DNA of 64,000 nt, taken from the NCBI GenBank assembly GCA_019913005.1, contig JAIOHL010000124.1, positions 254,227-318,226 of the forward strand, read 5' to 3'. The notes beneath the pieces were generated by a model. That model saw nothing but the letters and a program-made list of their open reading frames with translations, ran no database searches and was not told where the DNA came from. The position numbers were made by a program, and so were the translations under genes. Of this stretch, positions 36,911-45,824 are shown in pieces. Numbering within the stretch: position 1 is the stretch's first letter; the number at the start of each line of letters is the position of its first letter. This DNA comes from Anaerolineae bacterium. Its GTDB lineage: Bacteria > Chloroflexota > Anaerolineae > Aggregatilineales > J027.

Positions 36911-37828
36911 TCACACAGTTTGATCCACTTTTGGCAAAATATACTTCGCCACATCCGCATCATTCATCGGGGTCGGCACATCATGGAAAAGATACCAGTG
37001 TTCAGTATGTTCAGCAGTGGTGACTGGGGCTAATTCAACCAACGGGCCAAGGGTCTCAACTTCGAGCATATCCGCATCGGTATAAGTTTCGACATTGCTC
37101 CCAAAATCCGGATATTCCGCGCCGGGGACAACGTCAAACCGCTTCACCAACAAGGTGTCATTACGAACATACGCCACCCAACCCTGTGGCACATACATTC
37201 CGACTTTCTGAGAATGGGGGATATTGGAATCCTGTCGCAGCATAATATATTCCGAACCCCATGTCCAACGCGGGTCCGCCATATCGGTATAGGCCCATAA
37301 AGCCAATCGGCGGGTCGGCAGCAAATTACCTGAGTGCGAACCAGCGGGGGGTAAGGGAACGATGATTTTTCCGCCGGGGGCCGTCACGCTGAGTGCCCAT
37401 ACCGCCAACTTAATCGGCCATAGTGTGGTGTTGCGGAGACGATGGGTTACTTGAACATGCGGCGTATTGGGCGAAAGGGTTATATCCAACTCTTTTTGAA
37501 TCCCCGTTGAGGCTTCGACAGGCTGAATCACCCGTACAAAACCCACATGGTCTTCAACTTGAACCGGGCCATTATCGGGAGCATAGGAACGCGGTTTGGC
37601 TTCCGGGGCGTGCCACAAACGATGGCCGCCATAAATACGCCATTCATCGCCACCCGTTTTGCCCACGAATTGTGCATATTCTTTCAATAAATTTTCTTCG
37701 CCGATGAACCCAAACCGGATGATACGTGGCCCAACATCCCCGGTAACAATGAGTTCAATTGTTTGATTTGCCAGCCGATAACAATTCGGCCAGCCTGCAT
37801 ACTGCACTTTTTCCAACCTTACACCCAT
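36911..37828 (-). CDS. DUF4380-like/galactose-mutarotase-fold protein
   Basis: The 305-residue protein is all-beta in pattern, with VGPRIIRFGFIGEENLLKEY and WRIYGGHRLWHAPEAKPRSY, the early region of mutarotase-like DUF4380 proteins, and SNVETYTDADMLEVETLGPL near the end, which is also typical. Possibly carbohydrate-binding or epimerase-like, but no catalytic His/Glu pair can be assigned with confidence. The ATG at 37828 overlaps the end of the kinase gene by ten bases; longer frames would overlap more. Confidence 0.65.
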   Translation of the reverse strand: MGVRLEKVQYAGWPNCYRLANQTIELIVTGDVGPRIIRFGFIGEENLLKEYAQFVGKTGGDEWRIYGGHRLWHAPEAKPRSYAPDNGPVQVEDHVGFVRVIQPVEASTGIQKELDITLSPNTPHVQVTHRLRNTTLWPIKLAVWALSVTAPGGKIIVPLPPAGSHSGNLLPTRRLALWAYTDMADPRWTWGSEYIMLRQDSNIPHSQKVGMYVPQGWVAYVRNDTLLVKRFDVVPGAEYPDFGSNVETYTDADMLEVETLGPLVELAPVTTAEHTEHWYLFHDVPTPMNDADVAKYILPKVDQTV

Positions 37829-39132
37829 CCTTTTGGCAAACTCATGGTTAAAGTCGCGCCCTGATTTTTTCCGGCGCTTTCGGCCCATAGGCGTCCACGA
37901 TGGGCTTCAACGACAGCCTTCGCAATTGAAAGGCCCAATCCCATCCCACCATGACGCCGGGTCATGTGATCTTCCACTTGATAAAACGGTTTAAAGATAT
38001 TTTCCAAATCCCGTTCAGGAATACCGACCCCATCATCTTGAATACAAATCCAGACCTCTTGGGGGCGGTCAATCACCTTAATTTGGATATTGCCCTCTTG
38101 TGGCGTAAATTTGATGGCGTTATTCACGATGTTGGTGAGGGCCATCAGCAGCAAAGCGCGATCTGCATAAACGACCACATCCGGGTCAGGGTGACCCAAC
38201 ATCAGCACTTGGTCATTGGCCGAGGCCAGCGCCAAGACATCTCCGCGTACCAATTGTAGCAAGCTCGACAATGAAACTTCATCCCGCTGCAATTCAGAAT
38301 CGCCAATTTTCAGGAAACGCAAATTGGTCATATCTTCAATCAAATTACGCATTTTAAGGGCACTATTCAACACCGCATCGGCATGGTCGCCGAGTTCACC
38401 CTGTGCTTCATCTTTTAGGAAACTGGCATAGCCCAAAATGACCCCCAACGGCGTGCGGAGTTCGTGCGAGGCAATCGCAATAAAATCATTTTTTAATTTA
38501 TCCACTTGGCTCAATTCAGCATTGGCTTTTTGTAACTGATCCACCAATTCGGCTTTTTCAAGGGCGATAGCGGCTTGGGATGCCAAAATTTCGAGATAAT
38601 TCTGGTCATCGGGTTCCCAGTGGTCGCCAATCTTATTGACAGCTTCCAATGCGCCCACTACTCGGTCACTAATCCGCATGGGCACACCCAACAACGAGCG
38701 CGTTTTGAAGCCGCTTTGGTCATCGGTGTTACGATAATGGCGGGGGTCTTGGCTAACATCATCCAGCACAATCGCTTGCTTTTCTTTGATGATATGGCCC
38801 GCAATGCTGCCTTCAAGCGGGACGGGAATGCGCACCAATTTTTCAGCTTGGGCTGCTCCTGTCGGCATGGCGACAAAGTGAAGTTGATGGGTATTGCGAT
38901 CCATTAAAATGACGGAGGCTGATTCTGCGTTCAAGATTTCCGCAGAAGCATCCATCAGTTGGGTCAAGATTTCTTCTGTAGAAAGGCTCGAATTTAAGAT
39001 GAGGCTGACCTCAACCAAGCGGTTAAGGCTGCGCATCGCTCTGGTTTGACGATCTTCGACCGATTGTGCCTGATTAGCCATAGATTTTCCCAGTGCCTTT
39101 GTATTTGCGTTTTCGAAAATCCTGTCCCCCAT
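37819..39132 (-). CDS. Soluble GAF-domain sensor histidine kinase
   Basis: The 437-residue protein has no membrane helix. A GAF domain covers about 45-190 (LIPVPLEGSIAGHIIKEKQA-like segment RIPVPLEGSIAGHIIKEKQA, then DVSQDPRHYRN). A coiled segment leads to HisKA with the phospho-His in AIASHELRTPLGVILGY, then HATPase with NNAIKFTPQEG (N box), DDGVGIPERDLENIF (G1) and HGGMGLGLSIAKAVVEAH (G2). It probably senses a cytosolic small molecule or redox state. An in-frame ATG at 39081 is an alternative start. No response regulator is adjacent. Confidence 0.88.
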   Translation of the reverse strand: MGDRIFENANTKALGKSMANQAQSVEDRQTRAMRSLNRLVEVSLILNSSLSTEEILTQLMDASAEILNAESASVILMDRNTHQLHFVAMPTGAAQAEKLVRIPVPLEGSIAGHIIKEKQAIVLDDVSQDPRHYRNTDDQSGFKTRSLLGVPMRISDRVVGALEAVNKIGDHWEPDDQNYLEILASQAAIALEKAELVDQLQKANAELSQVDKLKNDFIAIASHELRTPLGVILGYASFLKDEAQGELGDHADAVLNSALKMRNLIEDMTNLRFLKIGDSELQRDEVSLSSLLQLVRGDVLALASANDQVLMLGHPDPDVVVYADRALLLMALTNIVNNAIKFTPQEGNIQIKVIDRPQEVWICIQDDGVGIPERDLENIFKPFYQVEDHMTRRHGGMGLGLSIAKAVVEAHRGRLWAESAGKNQGATLTMSLPKGWV

Positions 39133-39240
39133 CGCATTAAATCCTACTCAAATTCAGAAAAAGTGGCAACTCACAACCTGCTCCTCTGGCTCGAAGTATA
39201 ATCTAAATGTATGCTCAATCAACCATGAAAGACACCGACC

Positions 39241-40101
39241 ATGCCTTATCAAGTCGTCCCCGCATCGGAAGTTGATTTCAATGCCTTTGTACAAGCCTTT
39301 AACGAAGCCTATCAGCACTATTTTGTGCATATCCAATTGACCCCCGCCAACCTATTGTCATTAATCAAACGGGATGCGATTGATTTGGATGCCAGTGTTG
39401 CCAGTGTTGACGAGGAGGGCCGTGTGGTTGGGGTAGCGATGTTAGCCATTCGTCCGCCGCGCAGTTGGGTGGGTGGTGTCGGCGTGGTGGAGGAGCATCG
39501 CCAAAGGGGAATCGCCCGCAAAATGATGCAAGCCTTGATTCAAAATGCCCGTCAAAAAGGACTTGCCAGCGTTGAATTGGAAGTCATTACCCAAAACACC
39601 AAAGCCTATGACCTCTATGACGATTTGGGATTCACGACCCAACGCCGTTTGTTGATTTTACAGCGTCCAGCCGGGGATGCCGTCATACCGTCGGGGTTTG
39701 TAGTCCGCGAATGTGCCGCACTAGAGGCGCTTGAATATTTTGAGCGTTTTCACGACACCCCAAACGCATGGCAGCGCAGTCTTCCGGCATTACAATCTTT
39801 TGCATTTGGGCATCTGGAAGGGTGGACAATCGCACTGGAAAATAATCCCACACAAGTGGTTGGTTATGCGGTGGCTTGGCCGAATGACGAACATATTCAG
39901 TGGATGGATATTGCCATTGATCCCCACGCCAGCCAACGCGCCGAAATCGGCACAGCCCTACTTGCCTCGTTACATTATGAACTTCCAATGGCAACTGGTG
40001 CTATTGTCAATTTAGGCGAACATGATACGGAAGTCGCTTCTTTTGAGGCACTTGGCTATACCGAGGCAATGGCTCAATTTGAAATGCGGCTTGATCTTTA
40101 G
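39241..40101 (+). CDS. Two-domain GNAT acetyltransferase
   Basis: The 286-residue protein has one complete GNAT domain near 50-145, with the acetyl-CoA-binding loop VGVVEEHRQRGIARKMMQAL and ELEVITQNTKAYDLYDDLGF. The second half (150-286) is a degenerate GNAT, with WMDIAIDPHASQRAEIGTAL and FEALGYTEAMAQFEMRLDL. Substrate unknown. Tandem GNATs with one degenerate copy occur in several acetyltransferase families. No good ribosome site precedes the ATG. Confidence 0.8.
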   Translation: MPYQVVPASEVDFNAFVQAFNEAYQHYFVHIQLTPANLLSLIKRDAIDLDASVASVDEEGRVVGVAMLAIRPPRSWVGGVGVVEEHRQRGIARKMMQALIQNARQKGLASVELEVITQNTKAYDLYDDLGFTTQRRLLILQRPAGDAVIPSGFVVRECAALEALEYFERFHDTPNAWQRSLPALQSFAFGHLEGWTIALENNPTQVVGYAVAWPNDEHIQWMDIAIDPHASQRAEIGTALLASLHYELPMATGAIVNLGEHDTEVASFEALGYTEAMAQFEMRLDL

Positions 40102-40106
40102 TTAAG

Positions 40107-40565
40107 TTATTGGGGGTCATTGACAAATCGCATCACGATTTTTAGGCGACCCAATTCGATTTCATCTCCATCACGCAAAGGGTAAAGCTGATCGGGTTCA
40201 ATCGGGGTTTGATTAAGTGACGACCCATTGGTGCTGCCCAAATCCTCTATATACAATCCATCCTCGCGCTTGATAATATTGGCATGTTTTCGGGAGACAC
40301 CCGCAATCTGCCCTCCAAACGGCGTTAAATCCAGATCGGGCATAAAATTGGCGACGACATCCGAACGGCCAACCAGTGTTTTTTCCTTGACTTCAAAGCT
40401 AAGAGTAGTAACGGTCTTGCCCGGCCCACCAAATTGAAGTAGCAGATAACGCGGTGCTGGTTCAAGATGGGGATTGGTCAAACTAGGATGCAGATTCGGT
40501 TCAGGAATTTCAGCGGCGGGTTTGCCAAGTAATGATGTTTGGCGTTGACGGGGTTCAGAAGTCAC
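40107..40565 (-). CDS. FHA-domain protein
   Basis: FHA domains bind phosphothreonine. The 152-residue protein is disordered for ~60 residues, then has the FHA core: KTLVGRSDVVANFMP, VSRKHANIIKREDG with the Ser-Arg-Lys-His phosphothreonine pocket, LGSTNGSSLNQTPI and DGDEIELGRLKI. The GTG start has GGGAGAG upstream. No Ser/Thr kinase lies beside it, so the partner kinase is elsewhere. It converges on the GNAT gene. Confidence 0.88.
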   Translation of the reverse strand: MTSEPRQRQTSLLGKPAAEIPEPNLHPSLTNPHLEPAPRYLLLQFGGPGKTVTTLSFEVKEKTLVGRSDVVANFMPDLDLTPFGGQIAGVSRKHANIIKREDGLYIEDLGSTNGSSLNQTPIEPDQLYPLRDGDEIELGRLKIVMRFVNDPQ

Positions 40566-40632
40566 GGCATTCTCTCCCTAAACCTACAAACCATGCGCGA
40601 CGATAATCAATACAAGTTGGGTAACGATCAGC

Positions 40633-41799
40633 ATGATTCTAACTATTTCCAAACTTTATGCAAACGGTTTTCTAAAAAAATATAGCGTTTGGATGCTGGG
40701 CCTATTTATTTTGATAGGCTTGGCAGGCTTGGCTATCAACCGGAACTCCACCCCATCTGAAAATGAAAATTCTATCCTCCAGAGTCATGCGTTTGAGCCT
40801 GCGGCTTTGTTATCCCACGCTGCGATCTGGCATCCGGTTGGCGATAATGCCCTGTTATTTCAGCCTTACGATGATAGTGAGCCAACCCGCCTGTTCTGGA
40901 TGGAGGGCATCCCACGTCAATGGAATGCCTTCCCGATTGGCAGCAGCGATGACAGCGCCCATCTGGTTTGGCTAAATACGGATGGCAAACTTTGGTATAG
41001 TCAGATAAACCCCGATGGGACACCAAAGTTGTTGGCACTCAATTTGGTATCGGGGGATGTCCGCGCCATGACTGCCACCTGCCTTTTTGATGGGAATTTG
41101 GTGATTATCTGGCAAAATGAACGTCAGGCGCTCGGAATGATTTGGGTAGATACGTTGGGGCGGAAGATTGCCGAGCAAACGATTACCACCAATGCCACCC
41201 ATTTTGATCTTGCAGCGGATCGCAAGGGGGCACTTTATCTAACGTGGGCTTCTACGCAGCAGATTTCGATTTTATCGTTTACTACGGAGGCGATTGGCAA
41301 TCTCGACATAGACGACGCCAGCCATTTTGACTTATCTTTACCAACCAGCGAATGGCTAGATACCTTACGCATTTTGATAGATGATAAATGGGTCTATGTG
41401 ATTTGGGGGATAAATACTGCTGGGAATCCGCAAACGACTCACTTCGAGGTCAGTCCATTCCTAAAATCCGATATTCGTCCTAATGTGCCTCTGCCAGAAG
41501 TCGCCCCTTTTGCTCTAATGCTGGTTGAGAATGATGAATCTATCCCATTGCGTTGGGACGGCGAAGTGCAAAATTGGGACGAGCCGCGTGCGCAACTTCC
41601 GCTGACGGCCTATCTTGAGCAGCAGTGGACGGCCATCTTGCTCGATTTCGCAGACGGTGGTTACATCGGCTATGAGATTCTGTTCGATCAGCCTGCCAAT
41701 GCCAGCCAACCGCGTGTCCTGATTTGGGATGGGCAATGGGCTGCTGCATGGGTGCGAATTAATGCAGATGGGCAGTTGGTACAGGAAATTATGCACTAA
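40633..41799 (+). CDS. Membrane-anchored beta-rich hypothetical protein
   Basis: The 388-residue protein has an N-terminal membrane helix (VWMLGLFILIGLAGLAI, about 20-37) with a short cytosolic tail, then about 350 extracellular residues with strand-turn repeats (ERQALGMIWVDTLGRK; DRKGALYLTWASTQQIS) that may form a propeller. No enzymatic motif is seen. Function unknown. It precedes a solute-binding protein gene by about 100 bases and may be co-transcribed. Confidence 0.6.
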   Translation: MILTISKLYANGFLKKYSVWMLGLFILIGLAGLAINRNSTPSENENSILQSHAFEPAALLSHAAIWHPVGDNALLFQPYDDSEPTRLFWMEGIPRQWNAFPIGSSDDSAHLVWLNTDGKLWYSQINPDGTPKLLALNLVSGDVRAMTATCLFDGNLVIIWQNERQALGMIWVDTLGRKIAEQTITTNATHFDLAADRKGALYLTWASTQQISILSFTTEAIGNLDIDDASHFDLSLPTSEWLDTLRILIDDKWVYVIWGINTAGNPQTTHFEVSPFLKSDIRPNVPLPEVAPFALMLVENDESIPLRWDGEVQNWDEPRAQLPLTAYLEQQWTAILLDFADGGYIGYEILFDQPANASQPRVLIWDGQWAAAWVRINADGQLVQEIMH

Positions 41800-41900
41800 G
41801 ACGAGGATGCGTAGGTCAAACACATAGCGCCTAATAAAAAGGGACGACTATAATAGCCCACTCGTTGCGAAGCACTAACCAATTGATTGATGAGAGGTAG

Positions 41901-43586
41901 ATGGTGATTAAGCGGAGTATTTTCCTTATCCTAGTGTGTATTGTCGCGGGAACATCTTTCTGGCCTATGGTTATGGTCAGCCACGCCCAAGAAAATCAGA
42001 ATACCATTGTGGTTGTTATGCAGCCATCCGCTGACTTGGAAGCAGCAACGATTTCGCGGTTTGACGAAAACAAGCGCGATATTCTAGAGAATTTATTCGT
42101 CGGCCTAACCCGTTTTAATGCCAATAGTGGGCAAATTGAACCCTATCTGGCAAAAGATTGGACGGTCAGCCCGGATGGTTTGACATGGACATTTAATCTG
42201 CGTGATGATATTCAGTGGGTTGAGGTGCAAAACGGCGAACCTACTGCGGTACGCCCGGTGGGGGCAGGCGACATTGTGTTTGCGATTCAACGAGCCTGTG
42301 ACCCCAATCGGCCCTCCCCCGTCACCAGCAACATGGCAATAATTGTCGGCTGCCGAGAAGTGGCGACGGCTCTCGATAGCTGGGAAATTACTCAAGAAGC
42401 CCTAGACCAGCGTATCGGGGTTAAAGCCTTAGATGACCAGACAGTCGAATTTAAGCTGTTGTTTCCGGCGGCTTATTTCTTGACGCTAACCGCGTTACCC
42501 GAATTCCGCCCGCTGCCGCCGGAACGGGTCATTGGCAGCAATCTTTGGCCTCTGGGTACGGATATTATGACCAGCGGCGCGTGGGTAGTGACCTCATGGG
42601 ATGCCCTACAAATGACACTTGATGTGAATCCGTTTTGGCCGTTGGAGCGCGAGGGCAATCTGGACAGTGTGACGATTCGATTTGACGTTGGGCCGGATGT
42701 CCTGCCCGGTCAATTTGCCAGTGGCGACGTGGCAATTGCGCGTACCGACGCCTTAACCGCCGCATCAATTGGGGCAACTGATTCATCCCTCGTCAAAATT
42801 GGCGAAGGCGAAACACTCACCCTGCTCGGCTTCAGCATGGAATATCCTGACTTAAATAATCCCCTATTGCGACGTGCCCTAGCCCTAGCCATTGACCACG
42901 ACTATATCGCCCATAATGTCGTGGTGGGTGACATGAAATTCTTGGCAGCGACCCGTTTCACTCCACGCAATGTGATTGCCGCTCCAAGCGCCCCCGGTGC
43001 AGGCTTCGACCCCACGACTGCCCAAAGTCTGTTAGCAGAATCGGGTCATCCTACCTGCACTTTTTCGGAACGCCTTCGAATTGCGGTGGAAAACGACGCC
43101 ATTGCGACGCTAGTGGCCCAACTCACCATTCAGCAGTGGCAAATTAATCTTGGCTGCCCTGACGGAACGTTTGAATTAGTCGTGCTGACCCGCCAAGAAT
43201 TAGTTAATAATGCCCATGCCAATATTGATTTCAGTGAGGGGCAAACACGACATCATTTATGGTTAATCACTTGGACAGCCGATTATCCTGATGCGGACGC
43301 TTGGACATCATATGCTTTGGATTGCGAGTATGGGTATCTGCGAGTGGGACGTGGGTGCGATAATGCGGACTCAATGTTTCGTTCCGCAGCCACAACTTAC
43401 GATATTCGTAGTCGCCTAGATACTTATACCCGTGCCGAAACCGAACTTTTTGGGCCGAGCGGTAGTTTTCCCGTCATCCCAATTGTCATGAACAGTCAAA
43501 TTCGGGTTCAGCAAAAATGGTTGAGCGGAGTCGCCAGTTACGGCCCATTCCAATTGGATCGCTGGGTGGTTAATCGCGGAGAGTAG
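41901..43586 (+). CDS. Extracellular solute-binding protein family 5 (peptide/nickel type)
   Basis: Family 5 proteins deliver peptides, nickel or sugars to ABC importers. The 561-residue protein has a signal peptide (SIFLILVCIVAGTSFWPMVM, cleavage after SHA near 29) and no lipobox. The hallmark segments are YLAKDWTVSPDGLTWTFNLR near 85 and LLRRALALAIDHDYIAHNVV near 322. No permease or ATPase is beside it, so it is an orphan. A terminator follows. Confidence 0.85.
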   Translation: MVIKRSIFLILVCIVAGTSFWPMVMVSHAQENQNTIVVVMQPSADLEAATISRFDENKRDILENLFVGLTRFNANSGQIEPYLAKDWTVSPDGLTWTFNLRDDIQWVEVQNGEPTAVRPVGAGDIVFAIQRACDPNRPSPVTSNMAIIVGCREVATALDSWEITQEALDQRIGVKALDDQTVEFKLLFPAAYFLTLTALPEFRPLPPERVIGSNLWPLGTDIMTSGAWVVTSWDALQMTLDVNPFWPLEREGNLDSVTIRFDVGPDVLPGQFASGDVAIARTDALTAASIGATDSSLVKIGEGETLTLLGFSMEYPDLNNPLLRRALALAIDHDYIAHNVVVGDMKFLAATRFTPRNVIAAPSAPGAGFDPTTAQSLLAESGHPTCTFSERLRIAVENDAIATLVAQLTIQQWQINLGCPDGTFELVVLTRQELVNNAHANIDFSEGQTRHHLWLITWTADYPDADAWTSYALDCEYGYLRVGRGCDNADSMFRSAATTYDIRSRLDTYTRAETELFGPSGSFPVIPIVMNSQIRVQQKWLSGVASYGPFQLDRWVVNRGE

Positions 43587-43600
43587 TTTGAAGTTAAATG

Positions 43601-43632
43601 AAAGGGACACCCAGACAGGATGTCCCTTTTAA
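43601..43632 (+). terminator. Terminator after the solute-binding protein gene
   Basis: AAAGGGACA at 43601-43609 and TGTCCCTTT at 43621-43629 form a perfect 9-bp stem with a T-tail. It also serves the converging acidic-protein gene. Confidence 0.8.
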
Positions 43633-43644
43633 AATTAGCCTTAA

Positions 43645-44025
43645 TTAAACATCTTCGGGAGCGTCATAATCATCATCACTAATTTCGTGATAGGGGTTAT
43701 CCCCTTCACCCGGAATATCTTCACCGGGGTCGTCTTGTAAGGGGACAGGTGGTGTTACGATATTGTCGTCGGTGCTGGTGGTACGAATCGTCGGATGTAC
43801 GCCAGTGGCCCGTTTAGGACGATCCTGCGACTCTTTTTTCTTGGTAGGATCAACGGCTTCTGCCTCAACCGAATTCATAGCCAAATAGCGCTTTGTTGTT
43901 TGCCCGATTTCCCGGTCCGGTGCAACAACATCCCTAAACTGCTGTGTCGTTTCACGATGCAGCGAAATGTCCTCACTAGACTCGGAGGATTCGGGGGTCA
44001 GTGGATAGTTCACTATTTCACACAT
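43645..44025 (-). CDS. Acidic low-complexity hypothetical protein
   Basis: The 126-residue protein is rich in Asp, Glu, Pro, Ser and Thr and appears disordered (ESSESSEDISLH; DDPGEDIPGEGDNPYHEIS). No domain is recognised. A GGGGG ribosome site lies eight bases before the ATG, which supports translation. It stands alone between two terminators. Confidence 0.5.
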   Translation of the reverse strand: MCEIVNYPLTPESSESSEDISLHRETTQQFRDVVAPDREIGQTTKRYLAMNSVEAEAVDPTKKKESQDRPKRATGVHPTIRTTSTDDNIVTPPVPLQDDPGEDIPGEGDNPYHEISDDDYDAPEDV

Positions 44026-44251
44026 GACATCGCCCCCTGAGATATGCAGCAGTCACCTTGCATTTCCAATAAAAATGACTGTGCAGATGAGTGTACCACC
44101 TTTATGCTAATATGCCCAAACTTTTTTACATTGACTTGGTGATAATTGACGATTTTGCTTGCAAAAGGCTATATCTAAGCCATAAGCAAATACAGGATAC
44201 TCCAACCCTTTTGTGAGTATCCTTTCATCAATTTCTGAACAATCATTCCAC
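44026..44251. other. Spacer between acidic gene and dnaJ-like gene
   Basis: No credible gene. It holds the start region of the acidic gene on its left and the dnaJ-side hairpin at 44194-44223 on its right. Confidence 0.5.
44194..44223 (-). terminator. Hairpin terminator downstream of the dnaJ-like gene
   Basis: AGGATACTC at 44194-44202 and GAGTATCCT at 44215-44223 are a perfect 9-bp inverted repeat with a 12-base loop. The T-run on the minus strand is weak, so efficiency is uncertain. Confidence 0.5.
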
Positions 44252-45190
44252 TTATGAGCGCAGATGTCGGAGTGCCTCAAAATGTTGACGTTCTTCATCT
44301 GACAATCGCTCTGGTAAACGTACAGTGGCAGTGGCATACAAGTCGCCCGCTTCGGAGGCGTTTTTCAGCTTAGGCATCCCTTTGCCGCGCAGCCGGAAGC
44401 GTCGTCCGTTTTGCGTCTCCGCCGGGATACTTAAATTCACTGGGCCATCCAGTGTCGTTACACTGGCAACTCCGCCCAAAATCGCCGTGTAGAGCGGGAG
44501 TTCAAATTCGGTGTAGAGATCATCGCCGCGCAGTTCAAAACGCTCGTCTGGCAAAACTTCGACAACGAGATACAGATCGCCGCGTTCTGCGCCATTCCAA
44601 CCCGGCTGGCCCATACCTGCCAGACGAATTTTGGAGCCTGTTTTGACACCAGCAGGAATTTTGACTTGCTGGGTTTGCCCATCTTTCGAGATTTGGCGTG
44701 TCGTTCCGTGATAGGCTTCACTGAGCGTAATCTGAAGTGGCTGTTGAATATCTTGTCCGCGACGGGGTTGGGCGCTTCGGCGACCCGTGCCACCAACATT
44801 GCCGCCAAACAAAGTCTCAAAAAAATCTGAGAACCCGCCATTGCCGCCAAACAAATCTTCAAGGTCTTCGACATTGGTATAGGTGGTATAACCGCCGGGA
44901 GTGCCACCTCCGGCCCTCGACCATGCACTCCAATCGAAACCACCCGCGCCACCCCCCTGTTGATAACGCTCCCATTCACGACCAAAACGATCATATTTGG
45001 CGCGTTTTTCAGGATCGCCCAACACTTGATAGGCTTCATTAACCTCTTTGATTTTTTCTTGGGCTTCTTTGTTATTCGGATTTGTATCGGGGTGATATTG
45101 ACGGGCCATACGACGATAGGCCTTTTTAATTTCTTTATCGTCGGCGCTACGCGAAACACCTAAAATTTGATAATAGTCCTTGTAGTCCAC
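44252..45190 (-). CDS. DnaJ/CbpA-type co-chaperone
   Basis: J-domain proteins stimulate DnaK. The 312-residue protein has a J domain at 1-67 ([20 protein letters not shown], with HPDTN), a Gly-rich stretch to about 140 and two C-terminal substrate-binding domains ([44 protein letters not shown]). There are no CxxCxGxG zinc fingers, so it is the CbpA/type II group. GTG start with AGGGG upstream. dnaK and grpE are not in the window. Degenerate HrcA-type half-sites lie upstream. Confidence 0.92.
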   Translation of the reverse strand: MDYKDYYQILGVSRSADDKEIKKAYRRMARQYHPDTNPNNKEAQEKIKEVNEAYQVLGDPEKRAKYDRFGREWERYQQGGGAGGFDWSAWSRAGGGTPGGYTTYTNVEDLEDLFGGNGGFSDFFETLFGGNVGGTGRRSAQPRRGQDIQQPLQITLSEAYHGTTRQISKDGQTQQVKIPAGVKTGSKIRLAGMGQPGWNGAERGDLYLVVEVLPDERFELRGDDLYTEFELPLYTAILGGVASVTTLDGPVNLSIPAETQNGRRFRLRGKGMPKLKNASEAGDLYATATVRLPERLSDEERQHFEALRHLRS

Positions 45191-45236
45191 TGCTGTCCCC
45201 TACCCACACTACAAAATTTTCCTTTGGATTTGGAAT

Positions 45237-45282
45237 AAGTGCTAGTCTAGAGGTTAGCATAGGAGTGTTAGAGTAATGCTAG
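45237..45282 (-). promoter_or_regulatory. Cluster of degenerate CIRCE half-sites upstream of the dnaJ-like gene
   Basis: AAGTGCTAG (45237-45245), TTAGCATAG (45254-45262), GAGTGTTAG (45263-45271) and TAATGCTAG (45274-45282) each match the CIRCE half-sites TTAGCACTC/GAGTGCTAA in six or seven of nine bases. The spacing does not give a standard 9-base spacer. hrcA lies 0.6 kb away. Confidence 0.3.
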
Positions 45283-45314
45283 AACAATCAATGGAAAACT
45301 ATTAGAAATTATTG

Positions 45315-45344
45315 AGATGCCGCCTTCAAGCGAAAACGGCATCT
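45315..45344 (-). terminator. Hairpin downstream of thioredoxin gene
   Basis: AGATGCCG at 45315-45322 and CGGCATCT at 45337-45344 form a perfect 8-bp stem with a 14-base loop. The minus-strand tail is A/T-rich but lacks a clean T-run. Confidence 0.5.
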
Positions 45345-45373
45345 GAGGCATTCAAGCGGGGTAAGGTTAGAGT

Positions 45374-45703
45374 CTAGCTCAGATGGCGCTCAATCTTGCT
45401 TAGGATTCGGTCTTTGTTCTGGAAGCCAACCACCCGCTCAACGGGTTGACCACCCTTAAACAAAATCAAGGTTGGGATGCCCATGATGCCATACTGCTGC
45501 AAAATATCCTGATTGAGATCAGCATCCAGTTTACCCACGCGCAGCTTGCCTTGAAGTTCGGTTGAAATTTCGTCCACAATCGGGCCGATCATCTTGCAAG
45601 GCCCGCACCATTCCGCCCAAAAATCCACCAAAACCGGAGTCTCTGAATTTAAGACTTCAGTCTGAAAATTGTCGCCTGTTACCTCAAAGGTCTTTTGACC
45701 CAT
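45374..45703 (-). CDS. trxA: Thioredoxin
   Basis: The 109-residue protein has the active site WCGPCK with C33 and C36, the LVDFWAEW strand before it, and the cis-Pro loop MGIPTLILFKGG. AGGAG lies eight bases before the ATG at 45703. A promoter lies upstream. It reduces protein disulfides in the cytosol; neighbours are stress genes. Confidence 0.96.
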   Translation of the reverse strand: MGQKTFEVTGDNFQTEVLNSETPVLVDFWAEWCGPCKMIGPIVDEISTELQGKLRVGKLDADLNQDILQQYGIMGIPTLILFKGGQPVERVVGFQNKDRILSKIERHLS

Positions 45704-45736
45704 TGCAACTTCTCCTAACACTTGATTGATTTGATG

Positions 45737-45765
45737 ATGGTAAGGTCGGAAAATTGGACTGTCAA
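45737..45765 (-). promoter_or_regulatory. Promoter of trxA
   Basis: On the minus strand, TTGACA (45765-45760), 17-base spacer, TACCAT (45742-45737). The -35 lies within a short palindrome ACTGT-CA-ACAGT (45758-45769). Confidence 0.5.
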
Positions 45766-45824
45766 CAGTATTTTTGTTAAATTTTCACCAATCGTATTTT
45801 GTAAAGATAGTTTCGAGTCATATT

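Noticed and set aside
44107..44337. Minus-strand frame of 76 codons
   Set aside because: It overlaps the end of the dnaJ-like gene and its terminator, with no ribosome site or domain.
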